Positions 16,448-24,068 of a stretch of DNA of 47,035 nt are shown one piece after another (positions within the stretch are counted from its first letter, which is position 1; each line of letters opens with the position of its first letter). This DNA comes from an uncultured Eubacteriales bacterium. GTDB lineage: Bacteria; Bacillota; Clostridia; Peptostreptococcales; Anaerovoracaceae. The position numbers and the translations under genes were made by a program. The notes below the pieces were generated by a model that was not told the origin of the DNA, did not search any database, and saw only the letters and a program-made list of their open reading frames with translations. The stretch covers positions 1-47,035 of the forward strand of contig ONAY01000020.1 of NCBI GenBank assembly GCA_900315895.1, given 5' to 3'.

Positions 16448-17536
16448 CTATGCCCACTTGTATCGGATTTTTTCGGAACTATATCGATTGTATTCTAATA
16501 ACTTTTCACGTTGGAGCCGCCCTATCACTATATATGGCCGTATATGCTGACTTTCGGCAAATGATCTAATGGCATTCAAACTAAAATCAGTGCTCCTAAT
16601 GAATTCTTCATAGGCTACCGAATCGATCAATCTTGTTTTGGCGAAATCATCAGCTTTGACCTCAATATCAGACTCCCCGTCATAGTCAATGTAATTAATG
16701 TATCTGTTAACATCGCCGTTTGCGATATGTCCAAGTTCATGAAACAGTGAGAACCAGAAGATATCAGCATAGGAGCCTCTGAGCGTCAAAACCATTTGAT
16801 AAGTACCGTCATTCTTTTTTGAAATATAACCCTGAACAGGTGCTCCCCGAAAGTTTCGTACAAGTGAAAAATCTATACCATACTCTCTAAATAATTCTGT
16901 CAGAGACTTTTGGATGGATTCTTCTGAATTACACATTACTGCTTTAGTTTTGATCACAAGCTCATCGATCTTTTCTATATCGAATCTCGTATTAACGCTA
17001 CGTTTCTCCCCGGCAATTTGACAAATTCTGATCCAAGCGCCCATCACATAGGGATTCACTTTGGCTTTTGATGACATTCTAAGAGCACCTTCTGGTGCCA
17101 TCCCTTTGAGATTTGCTATGTTGCTCATCTGAAGCGCTTTTCTAAGTGAGAGAATCGATTCATCCACAGTTTCTCTGAGAGGCATCTTCCCTTTTTCTCT
17201 CAAATACTTAACGATATCCTTCAAATTCCCTCTTGCCACTCGTTCTTCTTCTGTAATGGTATCAAATTCGCTGGCTTCCAGCAGCTCTGCGTCATAGTTT
17301 GCCTGCAGATTTATCCAAAAAGACTTGGATACACCCAAAGCATATTCCAATGCGAATGCAAACTTGGCAGAGATGTCTTTTTTACCTGCTATAACATTAC
17401 AAACATACGCAGGGGTTACGTCAGTCAATGCAGCCAGTTCTGATTGTGTTATATTCCTTTCTAAAAGAATATCTCTTATTGTTTCTCCCGGATGAATAAT
17501 CAGATCACGGGATATACCAGTTCGCTTTGTCGCCAT
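16448..17536 (-). CDS. higA: HigA-type antitoxin with HTH and ImmA/IrrE-like peptidase domain
   Basis: About 362 residues from the ATG at 17536; an in-frame GTG nine bases upstream is less likely because it sits too close to the AAGGAG. Residues about 15-85 (HPGETIRDILLERNITQSEL, VTPAYVCNVIAGKKDIS) form a HigA/VapI-type XRE helix-turn-helix. The second half has FHELGHIANGD, an HExxH zinc-peptidase motif of the ImmA/IrrE (COG2856) group, with a later acidic stretch (DIEVKADDFAKT) supplying the third ligand. It overlaps the toxin gene by 32 bases. It should neutralise the toxin and repress the operon; the peptidase part may control antitoxin or repressor turnover. Confidence 0.82.
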   Translation of the reverse strand: MATKRTGISRDLIIHPGETIRDILLERNITQSELAALTDVTPAYVCNVIAGKKDISAKFAFALEYALGVSKSFWINLQANYDAELLEASEFDTITEEERVARGNLKDIVKYLREKGKMPLRETVDESILSLRKALQMSNIANLKGMAPEGALRMSSKAKVNPYVMGAWIRICQIAGEKRSVNTRFDIEKIDELVIKTKAVMCNSEESIQKSLTELFREYGIDFSLVRNFRGAPVQGYISKKNDGTYQMVLTLRGSYADIFWFSLFHELGHIANGDVNRYINYIDYDGESDIEVKADDFAKTRLIDSVAYEEFIRSTDFSLNAIRSFAESQHIRPYIVIGRLQREKLLEYNRYSSEKIRYKWA

Positions 17537-17852
17537 GATAATCACTCACTCCTTCCACTTCCACTTCTTCACAAATCATCACAGTATCTTGTGCTGCGTT
17601 TAACGCTATTATCAACCGTACATTTGCGGATATATGCAGTGAATATGTAATATCCTTATATCCTGATAATCTCTCCGGCTTTCCCAATCCCAAAGATAAG
17701 AATATCCCAAAATTGTCTGCAGCCGATAGATAATCCATAAGCTTCTTGACCGCACGTACCCATTCAAACGGCAGCTTTTTCTTCATTTTGGAATAGTCGG
17801 TGAAATACTTCTCAACTCTCTTATTCGCGTACGTTATTCTCAAAATGATCAC
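17505..17852 (-). CDS. higB: HigB/RelE-type toxin
   Basis: 115 residues. The pattern RVEKYFTDYSKMKKKLPFEW, then LGKPERLSGYKDITYSLHIS-ANVRLII, matches RelE-superfamily HigB ribosome-dependent mRNA interferases. It is the first gene of the pair, as in higBA operons, and overlaps the antitoxin gene. It is a little longer than typical HigB. The identification comes from fold pattern and partner rather than from catalytic residues. Confidence 0.75.
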   Translation of the reverse strand: MIILRITYANKRVEKYFTDYSKMKKKLPFEWVRAVKKLMDYLSAADNFGIFLSLGLGKPERLSGYKDITYSLHISANVRLIIALNAAQDTVMICEEVEVEGVSDYHGDKANWYIP

Positions 17853-17869
17853 CGCACCTTGCTGTTTAA

Positions 17870-17919
17870 ATTAACCATTTGGTTAATAGTACTATATCAT
17901 CAGGATTCCATCTTGTCAA
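17870..17919 (-). promoter_or_regulatory. higBA promoter and operator
   Basis: On the minus strand TTGACA (17919..17914), a 17-base spacer and TATAGT (17896..17891) make a near-consensus promoter starting near 17884. The start point falls inside the perfect 18-base palindrome ATTAACCA-TT-TGGTTAAT (17870-17887), a likely HigA binding site for autorepression. Confidence 0.78.
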
Positions 17920-18025
17920 TGCTCTCACGTAGATGACCAATGCAAAACTAATATTTCCCCACTCCTATTGTATTCTTTTATGCCTCCATCTTTTCGGAGA
18001 CTCACAAATCAACTCCCACCCCCCA

Positions 18026-18054
18026 TTGCCCCGCCCCGCCTCTTTCTGTATAAT
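18026..18054 (+). promoter_or_regulatory. Promoter of the GNAT-nitroreductase gene
   Basis: TTGCCC (18026-18031), 17 bases, TATAAT (18049-18054) on the plus strand, 38 bases before the ATG. Confidence 0.6.
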
Positions 18055-18092
18055 ATGCTTACCTTAATTGATTTTTTTGTGAGGTTAAAGAT

Positions 18093-19424
18093 ATGGGAGA
18101 ATATACGATTCAGCCCTGCACCATGGAGCACGTTCAAAGGTACGGGGAGATATATGCGGCGGCTTTTTCGGGGGAGCCCTGGAACGACGCCTGGAAGGCG
18201 GCGGACGCTGAGGTCCACGTCAGGGAGATCCTTGAGATGGAGCAGGCCTTCGGGCTGGAGTACGTTGAAGACGGCGAGGTCGTCGGGTTCATCCTGGGCA
18301 GCTCCATGGTTTTTCACTACGGCAGGACTTTCGAGATCAATGACCTGGCGGTGGATCCCGCCTATCAGGGCCGCGGAATCGCCCGGACTCTGCTGGAGGC
18401 GTGCCTCTCTGCCATGCGTGAGCAGGGAATCTGCGGTGTCCACATGATCACTCAGGGCGACGGTTTCCTTCCGGAGTTCTACAAGCGTTACGGCTTCAAG
18501 AAGGAGAATAAGGTGATCCTTATGGGGCTGGACATGGACGAGGAAGGTGATGGCAGTGAGGCCGTGGACAACGCCGACCCCACCGGCGCAAAAGATCCCG
18601 CCCCCGCAGTCAAGGCTCGCATCGACCTGGGCCGTTCCTTCATAACCAAGTTCGCAGATGACGAGTCCATCCCGGAGACTTACATGACCGACCAGGAGCT
18701 AAAGAAGCCCCAGCCCCCGCTGGCCAAGGCTCCCATGACCGGAAACATCATCGACCTGCCCAACGATTTCGGTGAATTGGAGATCCGCACGGATTTCCTG
18801 GGCATAATCAACGACCGCAAAAGCCACCGTGTCTACACGGACCAGCCTCTGACCCTCAGGGAGCTGTCTTACCTGCTCTGGTGCACCCAGGGCGTAAAGG
18901 ACGTGCGTGGCAAGTCCTACGCCACCATCCGCACCGTCCCCTGCGGCGGCGCCCGCCACGAGTTCGAGTGCTACATGGCGATCCGCCGGGTAGAGGGCCT
19001 GGAGCCCGGGCTTTACCACTATCTGCCAATGACTCACCAGATCGAGTTCCTGGGCGAGTCTCCTGACATGGGCGGCTTCATCTCCAAGTCTCTTCAGGAG
19101 CAAAACTGGGCCCTGAAGTCCTCTGTGGTGTTCTACTACAGCTGCGTCTTCTACAGGGCTGAGTGGCGCTACGGTCCCTGGGCTCACCCGGTGATCCTCA
19201 TGGACAGCGGACACATCACGGAGAACCTCTACCTAGCGGCCACTTCCATCGGTCTGGGCGGCTGCGCCATAGCTGCGGTTGACCCTGAGGCCTGCAACCG
19301 TGAGTTCGGTCTGGACGGTGTGGAGGAGACCATCTTCTACGCCATGCCAGTGGGCACTGTGGATCCGGCCGACCGGGAGTCTGAGGACGCGTTCTATGCG
19401 TTCGTGAGAGAGGAAGGGCTGTAA
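18093..19424 (+). CDS. GNAT acetyltransferase fused to nitroreductase-like domain
   Basis: 443 residues. Residues about 1-150 are a GNAT domain: EINDLAVDPAYQGRGIARTL is the acetyl-CoA-binding Q/R-x-x-G-x-A motif, and FYKRYGF is the usual C-terminal signature. Residues about 205-440 are a nitroreductase/SagB-type FMN oxidoreductase: NDRKSHRVYTDQPLTLRELS, LWCTQGV, RTVPCGGARHEFECY, GLYHY, and SIGLGGCAIAAVD near the end. The linker (about 150-180) holds TGAKDPAPA, identical at DNA level to a linker in the response regulator at 35337-35364. The ATG has GAGG about 9 bases upstream. Each half is well known; the substrate of either half and the purpose of the fusion are not. Confidence 0.85.
   Translation: MGEYTIQPCTMEHVQRYGEIYAAAFSGEPWNDAWKAADAEVHVREILEMEQAFGLEYVEDGEVVGFILGSSMVFHYGRTFEINDLAVDPAYQGRGIARTLLEACLSAMREQGICGVHMITQGDGFLPEFYKRYGFKKENKVILMGLDMDEEGDGSEAVDNADPTGAKDPAPAVKARIDLGRSFITKFADDESIPETYMTDQELKKPQPPLAKAPMTGNIIDLPNDFGELEIRTDFLGIINDRKSHRVYTDQPLTLRELSYLLWCTQGVKDVRGKSYATIRTVPCGGARHEFECYMAIRRVEGLEPGLYHYLPMTHQIEFLGESPDMGGFISKSLQEQNWALKSSVVFYYSCVFYRAEWRYGPWAHPVILMDSGHITENLYLAATSIGLGGCAIAAVDPEACNREFGLDGVEETIFYAMPVGTVDPADRESEDAFYAFVREEGL
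18582..18609 (+). repeat. 28-base interspersed repeat, copy 1
   Basis: Identical over 28 bases to the minus strand of 35337-35364. Both copies lie in interdomain linkers of unrelated genes and are read in the same frame as TGAKDPAPA. It begins ACCGGCGCAAAAGATCCC. Confidence 0.85.
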
Positions 19425-19456
19425 AAGCTGAAGATCTGCCAATTATGGAAATTAGT

Positions 19457-19488
19457 AAAAGGGAATGCCTTGAGCATTCCCCCTTTTG
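19457..19488 (+). terminator. Terminator after the GNAT-nitroreductase gene
   Basis: Stem GGGAATGC (19461-19468), loop CTTGA, GCATTCCC, then CCTTTT on the plus strand. A-rich sequence before the stem could also serve the convergent XRE gene. Confidence 0.8.
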
Positions 19489-19534
19489 CGGTTTGATTTA
19501 TAAATCTGCAGGCACGATTCTCACGGAGCCTTCT

Positions 19535-20512
19535 TCAATTGAATATCACAGTCACGAATACAAAGTCGTTGTATCCTTCCAGGATTCCCTCAGGATCCTC
19601 TATTATATCATCCAGGTCTTCATATGAGATGAGCTCCTTCATTTCATGATCAATATCGTACCAATCGTCCGCATATTGCTCTAAATCTACAGCGTCATAG
19701 CCGTAGTCAAGAGCATAGAGCACGGATTTTTTGCCCGAAACGAGTTTTTTCTTTCCCGCAAAAGCATAGTGACACCGCGCGCCTTTGTTTATGTCAAATC
19801 CTTCGATCACATCGCTGAGTTCCAGCTGATACGCCTGGTAACCGCAGACGCCCATACCGGAGACGGTTAGTTTGCCGTCGGAATATGCTATGACCAAAGT
19901 CCCTTTGCCTGATGCCCGCTTTCCGCTCTCGGGATCGTACGGGAACGGGAACTCTGCGGACCCGATAAGCTTGTTTCTCATCCGGCCGCCGTCTTTTTTG
20001 TAGACTGATATCTCGATCTCCTTGTAACTTTTATCGCACGAAAACTCATACAGCTGGACATTCCCCAAGGGCATCACGGCTCTGGATAGCTGGCTGGCAT
20101 TTGATTCAATATCGTAGCTTTTGAGATAGTTTCCGCCAAGATATCCCTCTCTGATAAGGAAAGTCAGCGAAAAAGCCGCAAGCAAAATGACTAGGATTCC
20201 CAAGGCGGCGGCTGTCTTCTGGAATTTTTTGCTCCTCTTGTTTCCTGCTTTTGTGACGCTTATGATGTTTTCTTCGGATCTCTTCTCTACGGTCTCCGGC
20301 TCCAGGTCCTCACCCTGGAGGAATTCATTGAGTGATATCCCCAGGATACCGCAAAGCTCCATATAGATTGATACGTCCGGAAGGCAGACTCCCCGCTCCC
20401 ACTTGGAAACGGATTTGTTGCTCATGCCAAGCTTCTCCGCAAGTTCTGCCTGGGTGAGGCCCAGGGTCTTGCGCTTCTCTGATATGTATCTGCCGATCTT
20501 TACCTGATCCAT
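19535..20512 (-). CDS. XRE-family regulator with transmembrane segment and extracellular domain
   Basis: 325 residues. Residues 1-65 are an XRE helix-turn-helix (IGRYISEKRKTLGLTQAELA, SNKSVSKWERGVCLPDVSIY). After a basic linker, one hydrophobic segment (AAALGILVILLAAFSLTFLI) at about 105-125 is followed by about 200 residues without a recognised family. The domain order puts the DNA-binding part in the cytoplasm and the rest outside, as in other Bacillota membrane-tethered XRE proteins. The start has GGAGA upstream. A candidate promoter, GTGAAA-17-CATAAT, lies near 20540-20568 on the minus strand. The signal and target genes are unknown. Confidence 0.78.
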   Translation of the reverse strand: MDQVKIGRYISEKRKTLGLTQAELAEKLGMSNKSVSKWERGVCLPDVSIYMELCGILGISLNEFLQGEDLEPETVEKRSEENIISVTKAGNKRSKKFQKTAAALGILVILLAAFSLTFLIREGYLGGNYLKSYDIESNASQLSRAVMPLGNVQLYEFSCDKSYKEIEISVYKKDGGRMRNKLIGSAEFPFPYDPESGKRASGKGTLVIAYSDGKLTVSGMGVCGYQAYQLELSDVIEGFDINKGARCHYAFAGKKKLVSGKKSVLYALDYGYDAVDLEQYADDWYDIDHEMKELISYEDLDDIIEDPEGILEGYNDFVFVTVIFN

Positions 20513-20712
20513 CGCCGTTCTCCTTTCCGGTACATCTGTATTATGGCACGATCATAAACTGATTTCACCATTATTTACAGCCCCCGGAGGGAGAATTCTA
20601 CATTTATGCGTAGATCCGTCGCTCCGCTCAGAAGCCTTTATAATAAGCACCTGTGCGCCGTAGTTCGAGGGCGTTTTTTGGGACTTATCATGTGATATTA
20701 TCTATTTGTAAG

Positions 20713-20805
20713 ATGAAAACGACGAAAAAGTCTTATTGGTTGTTCGTTAACATCGTTGCTCCTTTCTGTTTTATGGAGACATCTCCAAAACACCCTTCAA
20801 CTTAA
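20713..20805 (+). CDS. Possible 30-residue peptide
   Basis: A short frame beginning MKTTKKSYWLFVNIVAPFCF. No clear ribosome binding site is present and no family was recognised. The opposite strand has a 6-codon frame behind GGAGCAACG in the same place. It is listed because the 342 bases between the two XRE genes (20513-20854) otherwise hold only a weak promoter and a terminator. It may well be noncoding. Confidence 0.2.
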   Translation: MKTTKKSYWLFVNIVAPFCFMETSPKHPST

Positions 20806-20851
20806 CAAAAAACCCGAGAAGGCAGCCCGACGGCTGCCTTCTCAGTTTTTT
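20806..20851. terminator. Bidirectional terminator
   Basis: A 12-bp perfect stem, GAGAAGGCAGCC (20816-20827) with GGCTGCCTTCTC (20832-20843), has T-runs on both sides (AGTTTTTT on plus, GGGTTTTTTG on minus). It ends the XRE-Uma2 gene. Confidence 0.88.
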
Positions 20852-20854
20852 GCG

Positions 20855-21676
20855 CTATTCTTCTCTGCTCATGGCCTTGACTCGGTCCAGCTTGCCCTTG
20901 ACTCTGGAAAAGTCCACGGCGCACTTCCCTTCGGATATCGCCACCGGCACCACGTCGTCGAAGCTATAGGTCTCCGGCCAGTCATCCCGGCTGAAATCGT
21001 AGGTCCACACTGTGCTTTTCTCGGGGTCCACTATCCAGACTTCCCTGCAGCCTGCGTTGCAGTATTTGTTGAGCTTGATGAACTGGTCCTTCTTCCTGGT
21101 GGTCGGCGAAAGAACCTCCACCACGAACTCCGGCGCTCCGTACACCACGCGCTCACGCAAGATGCTCATGTCGCATATGACGATCACGTCTGGCTCGACC
21201 ATGGTCTTGTTGTCTCTGTCCAACTGCACGTCTATGGGCGAAATGGCCGGGAAGCAATCCAGATCATGCTCCTCCGCGCACTGCATGAGCTGAAAGTACA
21301 CCTCCCCTGCAATGGCCTGGTGCCGGATCGTAGGTGAAGTCATATCATAGATTACCCCGTCTATCAGTTCCACCCGTCTGTCATCCGGAAGTGCATAGTA
21401 GTCATCAACGGTATACTCGCCCTGCCGCTTCACGGAACCATCAAGGGCATAGGCTGCCACGGACTCGCCTACCCGTGTTCCCTGGCGCTGGTCGGCATAT
21501 TCCGCCATGGGATCCAAGGCCCTGAGCAGCGCCAGATAGGTTTCCCTCCTTGGTTCCTTGGTCGTAGAGCCAAAAATCTTTTGCACTGTCCCCAGGGGCA
21601 CCCCCGAGATCTCGGCTATTCTCTGGTTCGTAAAGCCAAGTTCCTTTTTCTTATCTTTTAATCTCTTAATATCCAT
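20855..21676 (-). CDS. XRE helix-turn-helix fused to Uma2 (DUF820) nuclease-like domain
   Basis: 273 residues from the ATG at 21676, which has AGGAGGT six bases upstream. Residues about 1-60 form a helix-turn-helix (ELGFTNQRIAEISGVPLGTV). Residues about 85-270 are a Uma2 domain of the PD-(D/E)XK superfamily: DDYYALPDDRRVELIDGVIY, then PSP-type loop, VEPDVIVICD, APEFVVEVLSPTTRKKDQFI and REVWIVDPEK. The catalytic pattern D...E-V-x-S is present. Uma2 proteins are abundant but poorly understood; a nuclease role is predicted only from the fold. The HTH-Uma2 order suggests sequence-directed binding. It is a single gene with its own terminator. Confidence 0.82.
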   Translation of the reverse strand: MDIKRLKDKKKELGFTNQRIAEISGVPLGTVQKIFGSTTKEPRRETYLALLRALDPMAEYADQRQGTRVGESVAAYALDGSVKRQGEYTVDDYYALPDDRRVELIDGVIYDMTSPTIRHQAIAGEVYFQLMQCAEEHDLDCFPAISPIDVQLDRDNKTMVEPDVIVICDMSILRERVVYGAPEFVVEVLSPTTRKKDQFIKLNKYCNAGCREVWIVDPEKSTVWTYDFSRDDWPETYSFDDVVPVAISEGKCAVDFSRVKGKLDRVKAMSREE

Positions 21677-21801
21677 TTTATTACCTCCTCTTCTCCTGTG
21701 CCTCAATTATACCACAGGCACATCCATTTGTCGATCTGGCGCATCCGTTTTAGGTCCATTTGGGAGGCGGATGGATGCGGGATGGGGCGCTAGTCGCGAA
21801 A

Positions 21802-21973
21802 TACGGCTTGAGAGCAAAAATCATATTCCAAGCCGTACAACCTGGCTACAAAAAACGCATTCCAAGCCGTACAACTGATCGCAAAATACGGCCTGAGAGC
21901 AAAAAACCCTTTCCAAGCCGTACTATTTGGTGGAAAAATCGGCCTGCAGACAAAAATTGCGTTCCAAGCCGTA
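21802..21973. repeat. 51-base imperfect tandem repeats with inverted arms
   Basis: The unit TTCCAAGCCGTAC recurs ending near 21838, 21872, 21923 and 21974 (steps 34, 51, 51). Three units are preceded by a complementary arm (TACGGCTTG at 21802, TACGGCCTG at 21887, TCGGCCTG near 21939), so each can fold into a hairpin with an A-rich loop. The patch lies in the 422-base gap between the Uma2 gene and the binding lipoprotein. Both strands stay open over most of it as 17-residue repeats, but no ribosome binding site supports a gene. Confidence 0.7.
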
Positions 21974-21984
21974 CTATCTTCCCC

Positions 21985-22024
21985 AAAAAACACGCCGGCC
22001 CATGCGCCGCCGGGCGCATGGGCC
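21985..22024 (-). terminator. Terminator of the metal-binding lipoprotein gene
   Basis: A 12-bp perfect stem, GGCCCATGCGCC (21997-22008) with GGCGCATGGGCC (22013-22024), is followed on the minus strand by GGCGTGTTTTTT. Confidence 0.78.
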
Positions 22025-22098
22025 TTCTATTCTAGTACAGTCCTGCTATCCAATCCTCTATCTCGGCGTCTGAAGCGCCGGCAGTGGTCAAAGCCATA

Positions 22099-23088
22099 TT
22101 ATGCCTTCGACTTCAGTGCATCCTTAAGCACTGACAGGTTGCTTTCCATTATGGAAAGATAGGTGGCGCCGTTCTCAACGTCTTTTGCGGTGACCGCCTG
22201 CATGGAGTCTAATGTCAGGATCTCCTGATCCTTTGACTCGGTGCTCTGGATTATGGTCTCTGCGATCCTGTGGTCGGTGCCCTCGATGGTCATCACCGCG
22301 GGGAGTGCCAGTTCGTCCATCTTTTGCGCCAGGAATGTGACCGTGGCAAAGCTGGCCTCGGTCTCTGAAGAGCATCCTACAAAGGCTGCGTAGTATGACA
22401 GTCCATAGTCATCCGCAAGGTAGCGGAAGGGGAAGCGGTCTCCGAAGAGAAGGGTATTGAACTGAGCACCGGAAACGGCTGCCTTGTACTCTTCGTCCAG
22501 CGCCTCCAGCTTCTCTACGAATGTTGCTGTGTTTGCCTGATACTGATCGGCATTTGCGGGATCCATCTCCTGGATGGCAGTTGAGATCGCATTGGTAAGC
22601 AGGGACGCATTCCTAAGGGAAAGCCAGACGTGCTCGTCGTACTCGGGGCCCTCCTCATCGTCCCCTCCTTCCTCCTGCATGCCTTCCACCATTTCTTCCT
22701 CCTTGGCAGCATCTCCCATGAGATCCATCAGGTTGATCACGATCATGTCCTTGTTGGTGGCTTCCTTCAAGGCGTCCTCCACCCACTCATCGGACTCTCC
22801 GCCCACATAGATGAACATATCGCAGGTGGAGATCTTCATGATGTCCGCAGCAGTTGGCTGGAAGCTGTGAAGATCCACTCCGCTGTTGAGAAGCATGGTC
22901 ACTTCCGTTCCTGCGGGATCGTCCCCCAGGACGTTCATGACCCAATCATATATGGGAAAGATAGTTGTTACTATTTTGAACTCGCTGCCCTCTTCACTGG
23001 GCTCGTTCTGCTGGTTGTCAGTGCCGCAGCCCGCCAGGCATCCCAAAACCAGAAAGATAGAGATAACTATCGATAAAATTCTTTTCAT
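22099..23088 (-). CDS. Zinc/manganese-type ABC transporter substrate-binding lipoprotein
   Basis: 329 residues of the ZnuA/TroA (cluster 9) family. Signal peptide MKRILSIVISIFLVLG and lipobox LAGC place it on the outer face of the membrane. Metal-ligand motifs are DLHSFQPT and DEHVWLS, with further conserved parts GDRFPFRYLADDYGL and IEGTDHRIAETI. The loop before the second His is acidic (EEEMVEGMQEEGGDDEEGPE) instead of the His-rich loop of many ZnuA proteins. GGAGG lies nine bases upstream of the ATG, which overlaps the hydrolase TGA by four bases. No permease or ATPase gene is next to it, and no Zur box was recognised. Confidence 0.85.
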   Translation of the reverse strand: MKRILSIVISIFLVLGCLAGCGTDNQQNEPSEEGSEFKIVTTIFPIYDWVMNVLGDDPAGTEVTMLLNSGVDLHSFQPTAADIMKISTCDMFIYVGGESDEWVEDALKEATNKDMIVINLMDLMGDAAKEEEMVEGMQEEGGDDEEGPEYDEHVWLSLRNASLLTNAISTAIQEMDPANADQYQANTATFVEKLEALDEEYKAAVSGAQFNTLLFGDRFPFRYLADDYGLSYYAAFVGCSSETEASFATVTFLAQKMDELALPAVMTIEGTDHRIAETIIQSTESKDQEILTLDSMQAVTAKDVENGATYLSIMESNLSVLKDALKSKA

Positions 23089-23903
23089 ATACTTAAACCT
23101 CCGATTGTTTTCGTGAGCAAAAAATCCCGCACCACTTCCTGGTACTCTCTGGTCTCGTAGGCTGCGTGGCCCAGGTCTTCGAAGATGATGGCTTCCGTCT
23201 TAAGCCCCTTGGCCAGCTCCACTGAAGCCTCCGGTGACATTATTATATCTTTCCCTCCGGCCAGCACCAGCGCGGGGCACTTGATCTCACTTAACCTGTC
23301 GTGGGTGTTGCAGGTCAGGCAGGACTGGGCCAAGGCTGCGAATTCCTTTGGCGGGTGGGTCTTGAGGCCCTCGGTGGGAAGCTCTCCCGGCGGCGCCGGT
23401 TCAGGCTCCTTTCCCGGCGGGTAAAGCATGGACATGAACTTGTCCACGAGGCCTGCCATATCCCCTGAAAGAGCGATCTCAGACCACTCCTCCACGTTCT
23501 TTTTGAGCACCGGATTGGGAGTGGACGTGGTGACGTTCAGCACCAGCTTCTCTACCATTTCCGGGTGGTTCAGGGTCAGGTACTGGGCGATCATTCCTCC
23601 CTGGGAGTTTCCGATGACCGGCACCCTCTCGAGGCCCAAAGCCCTGGCTCCGTCGTAGACGTCCTCCGCCAGCATCTCGCAGGTTATCACCTCTGGAAGG
23701 GGCTCCCTTCTGTCTATCACATATATTCTGAAATCATCCACGTAGGTCTTGTACCTTCTGATCAAAGCCTTCACCGTGCCTCTCAGCCTGGTGACGTTCA
23801 GCCCCCTGATCAAAAGAAGGGGCCTGTCGCCTTTGCCGAAGATCGCATAGTCCATCGTGTGGTCGCCTACGGTGATGACGCCCTCTTTTACGTTATATGG
23901 CAT
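23085..23903 (-). CDS. Alpha/beta hydrolase
   Basis: 272 residues from the ATG at 23903 with GGGAGG five bases upstream. The nucleophile elbow is GNSQGG (VIGNSQGGMIAQYLTLNHPE), the acid is in LAGGKDIIMSP and the His in EDLGHAAYE, giving a full catalytic triad. The cap contains a Pro-rich insertion (PPGKEPEPAPPGELP). The substrate cannot be told. It is the first gene of a two-gene operon with the metal-binding lipoprotein, with four-base overlap. Confidence 0.85.
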   Translation of the reverse strand: MPYNVKEGVITVGDHTMDYAIFGKGDRPLLLIRGLNVTRLRGTVKALIRRYKTYVDDFRIYVIDRREPLPEVITCEMLAEDVYDGARALGLERVPVIGNSQGGMIAQYLTLNHPEMVEKLVLNVTTSTPNPVLKKNVEEWSEIALSGDMAGLVDKFMSMLYPPGKEPEPAPPGELPTEGLKTHPPKEFAALAQSCLTCNTHDRLSEIKCPALVLAGGKDIIMSPEASVELAKGLKTEAIIFEDLGHAAYETREYQEVVRDFLLTKTIGGLSI

Positions 23904-23987
23904 AAAATCCTCCCTGCGGCGCAAAACATCCGCTCCGCATAATACATACAAATTGTAACATAGTTTTTTGCGCTATACCAGTAAGAT

Positions 23988-24032
23988 AAAAACCGCCGTA
24001 ACGCCCTTAAATGGGCGTTACAGCGGTTTTTT
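23988..24032. terminator. Bidirectional terminator
   Basis: Stem AAAACCGC-CGTAACGCCC with GGGCGTTACAGCGGTTTT and loop TTAAAT, with T-rich flanks on both strands. It lies after the stop codon of the giant surface gene (minus strand). Confidence 0.85.
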
Positions 24033-24068
24033 AGTTCATGTCATCTGGTTGCCTTTTAAGTAGGTTTT

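Noticed and set aside
21760-22035. Repetitive frames on both strands over the 51-base repeats (PSRT... and TAW... peptides)
   Set aside because: No ribosome binding site, and open on both strands because the unit is 51 bases. Kept as a DNA repeat, not as a gene.
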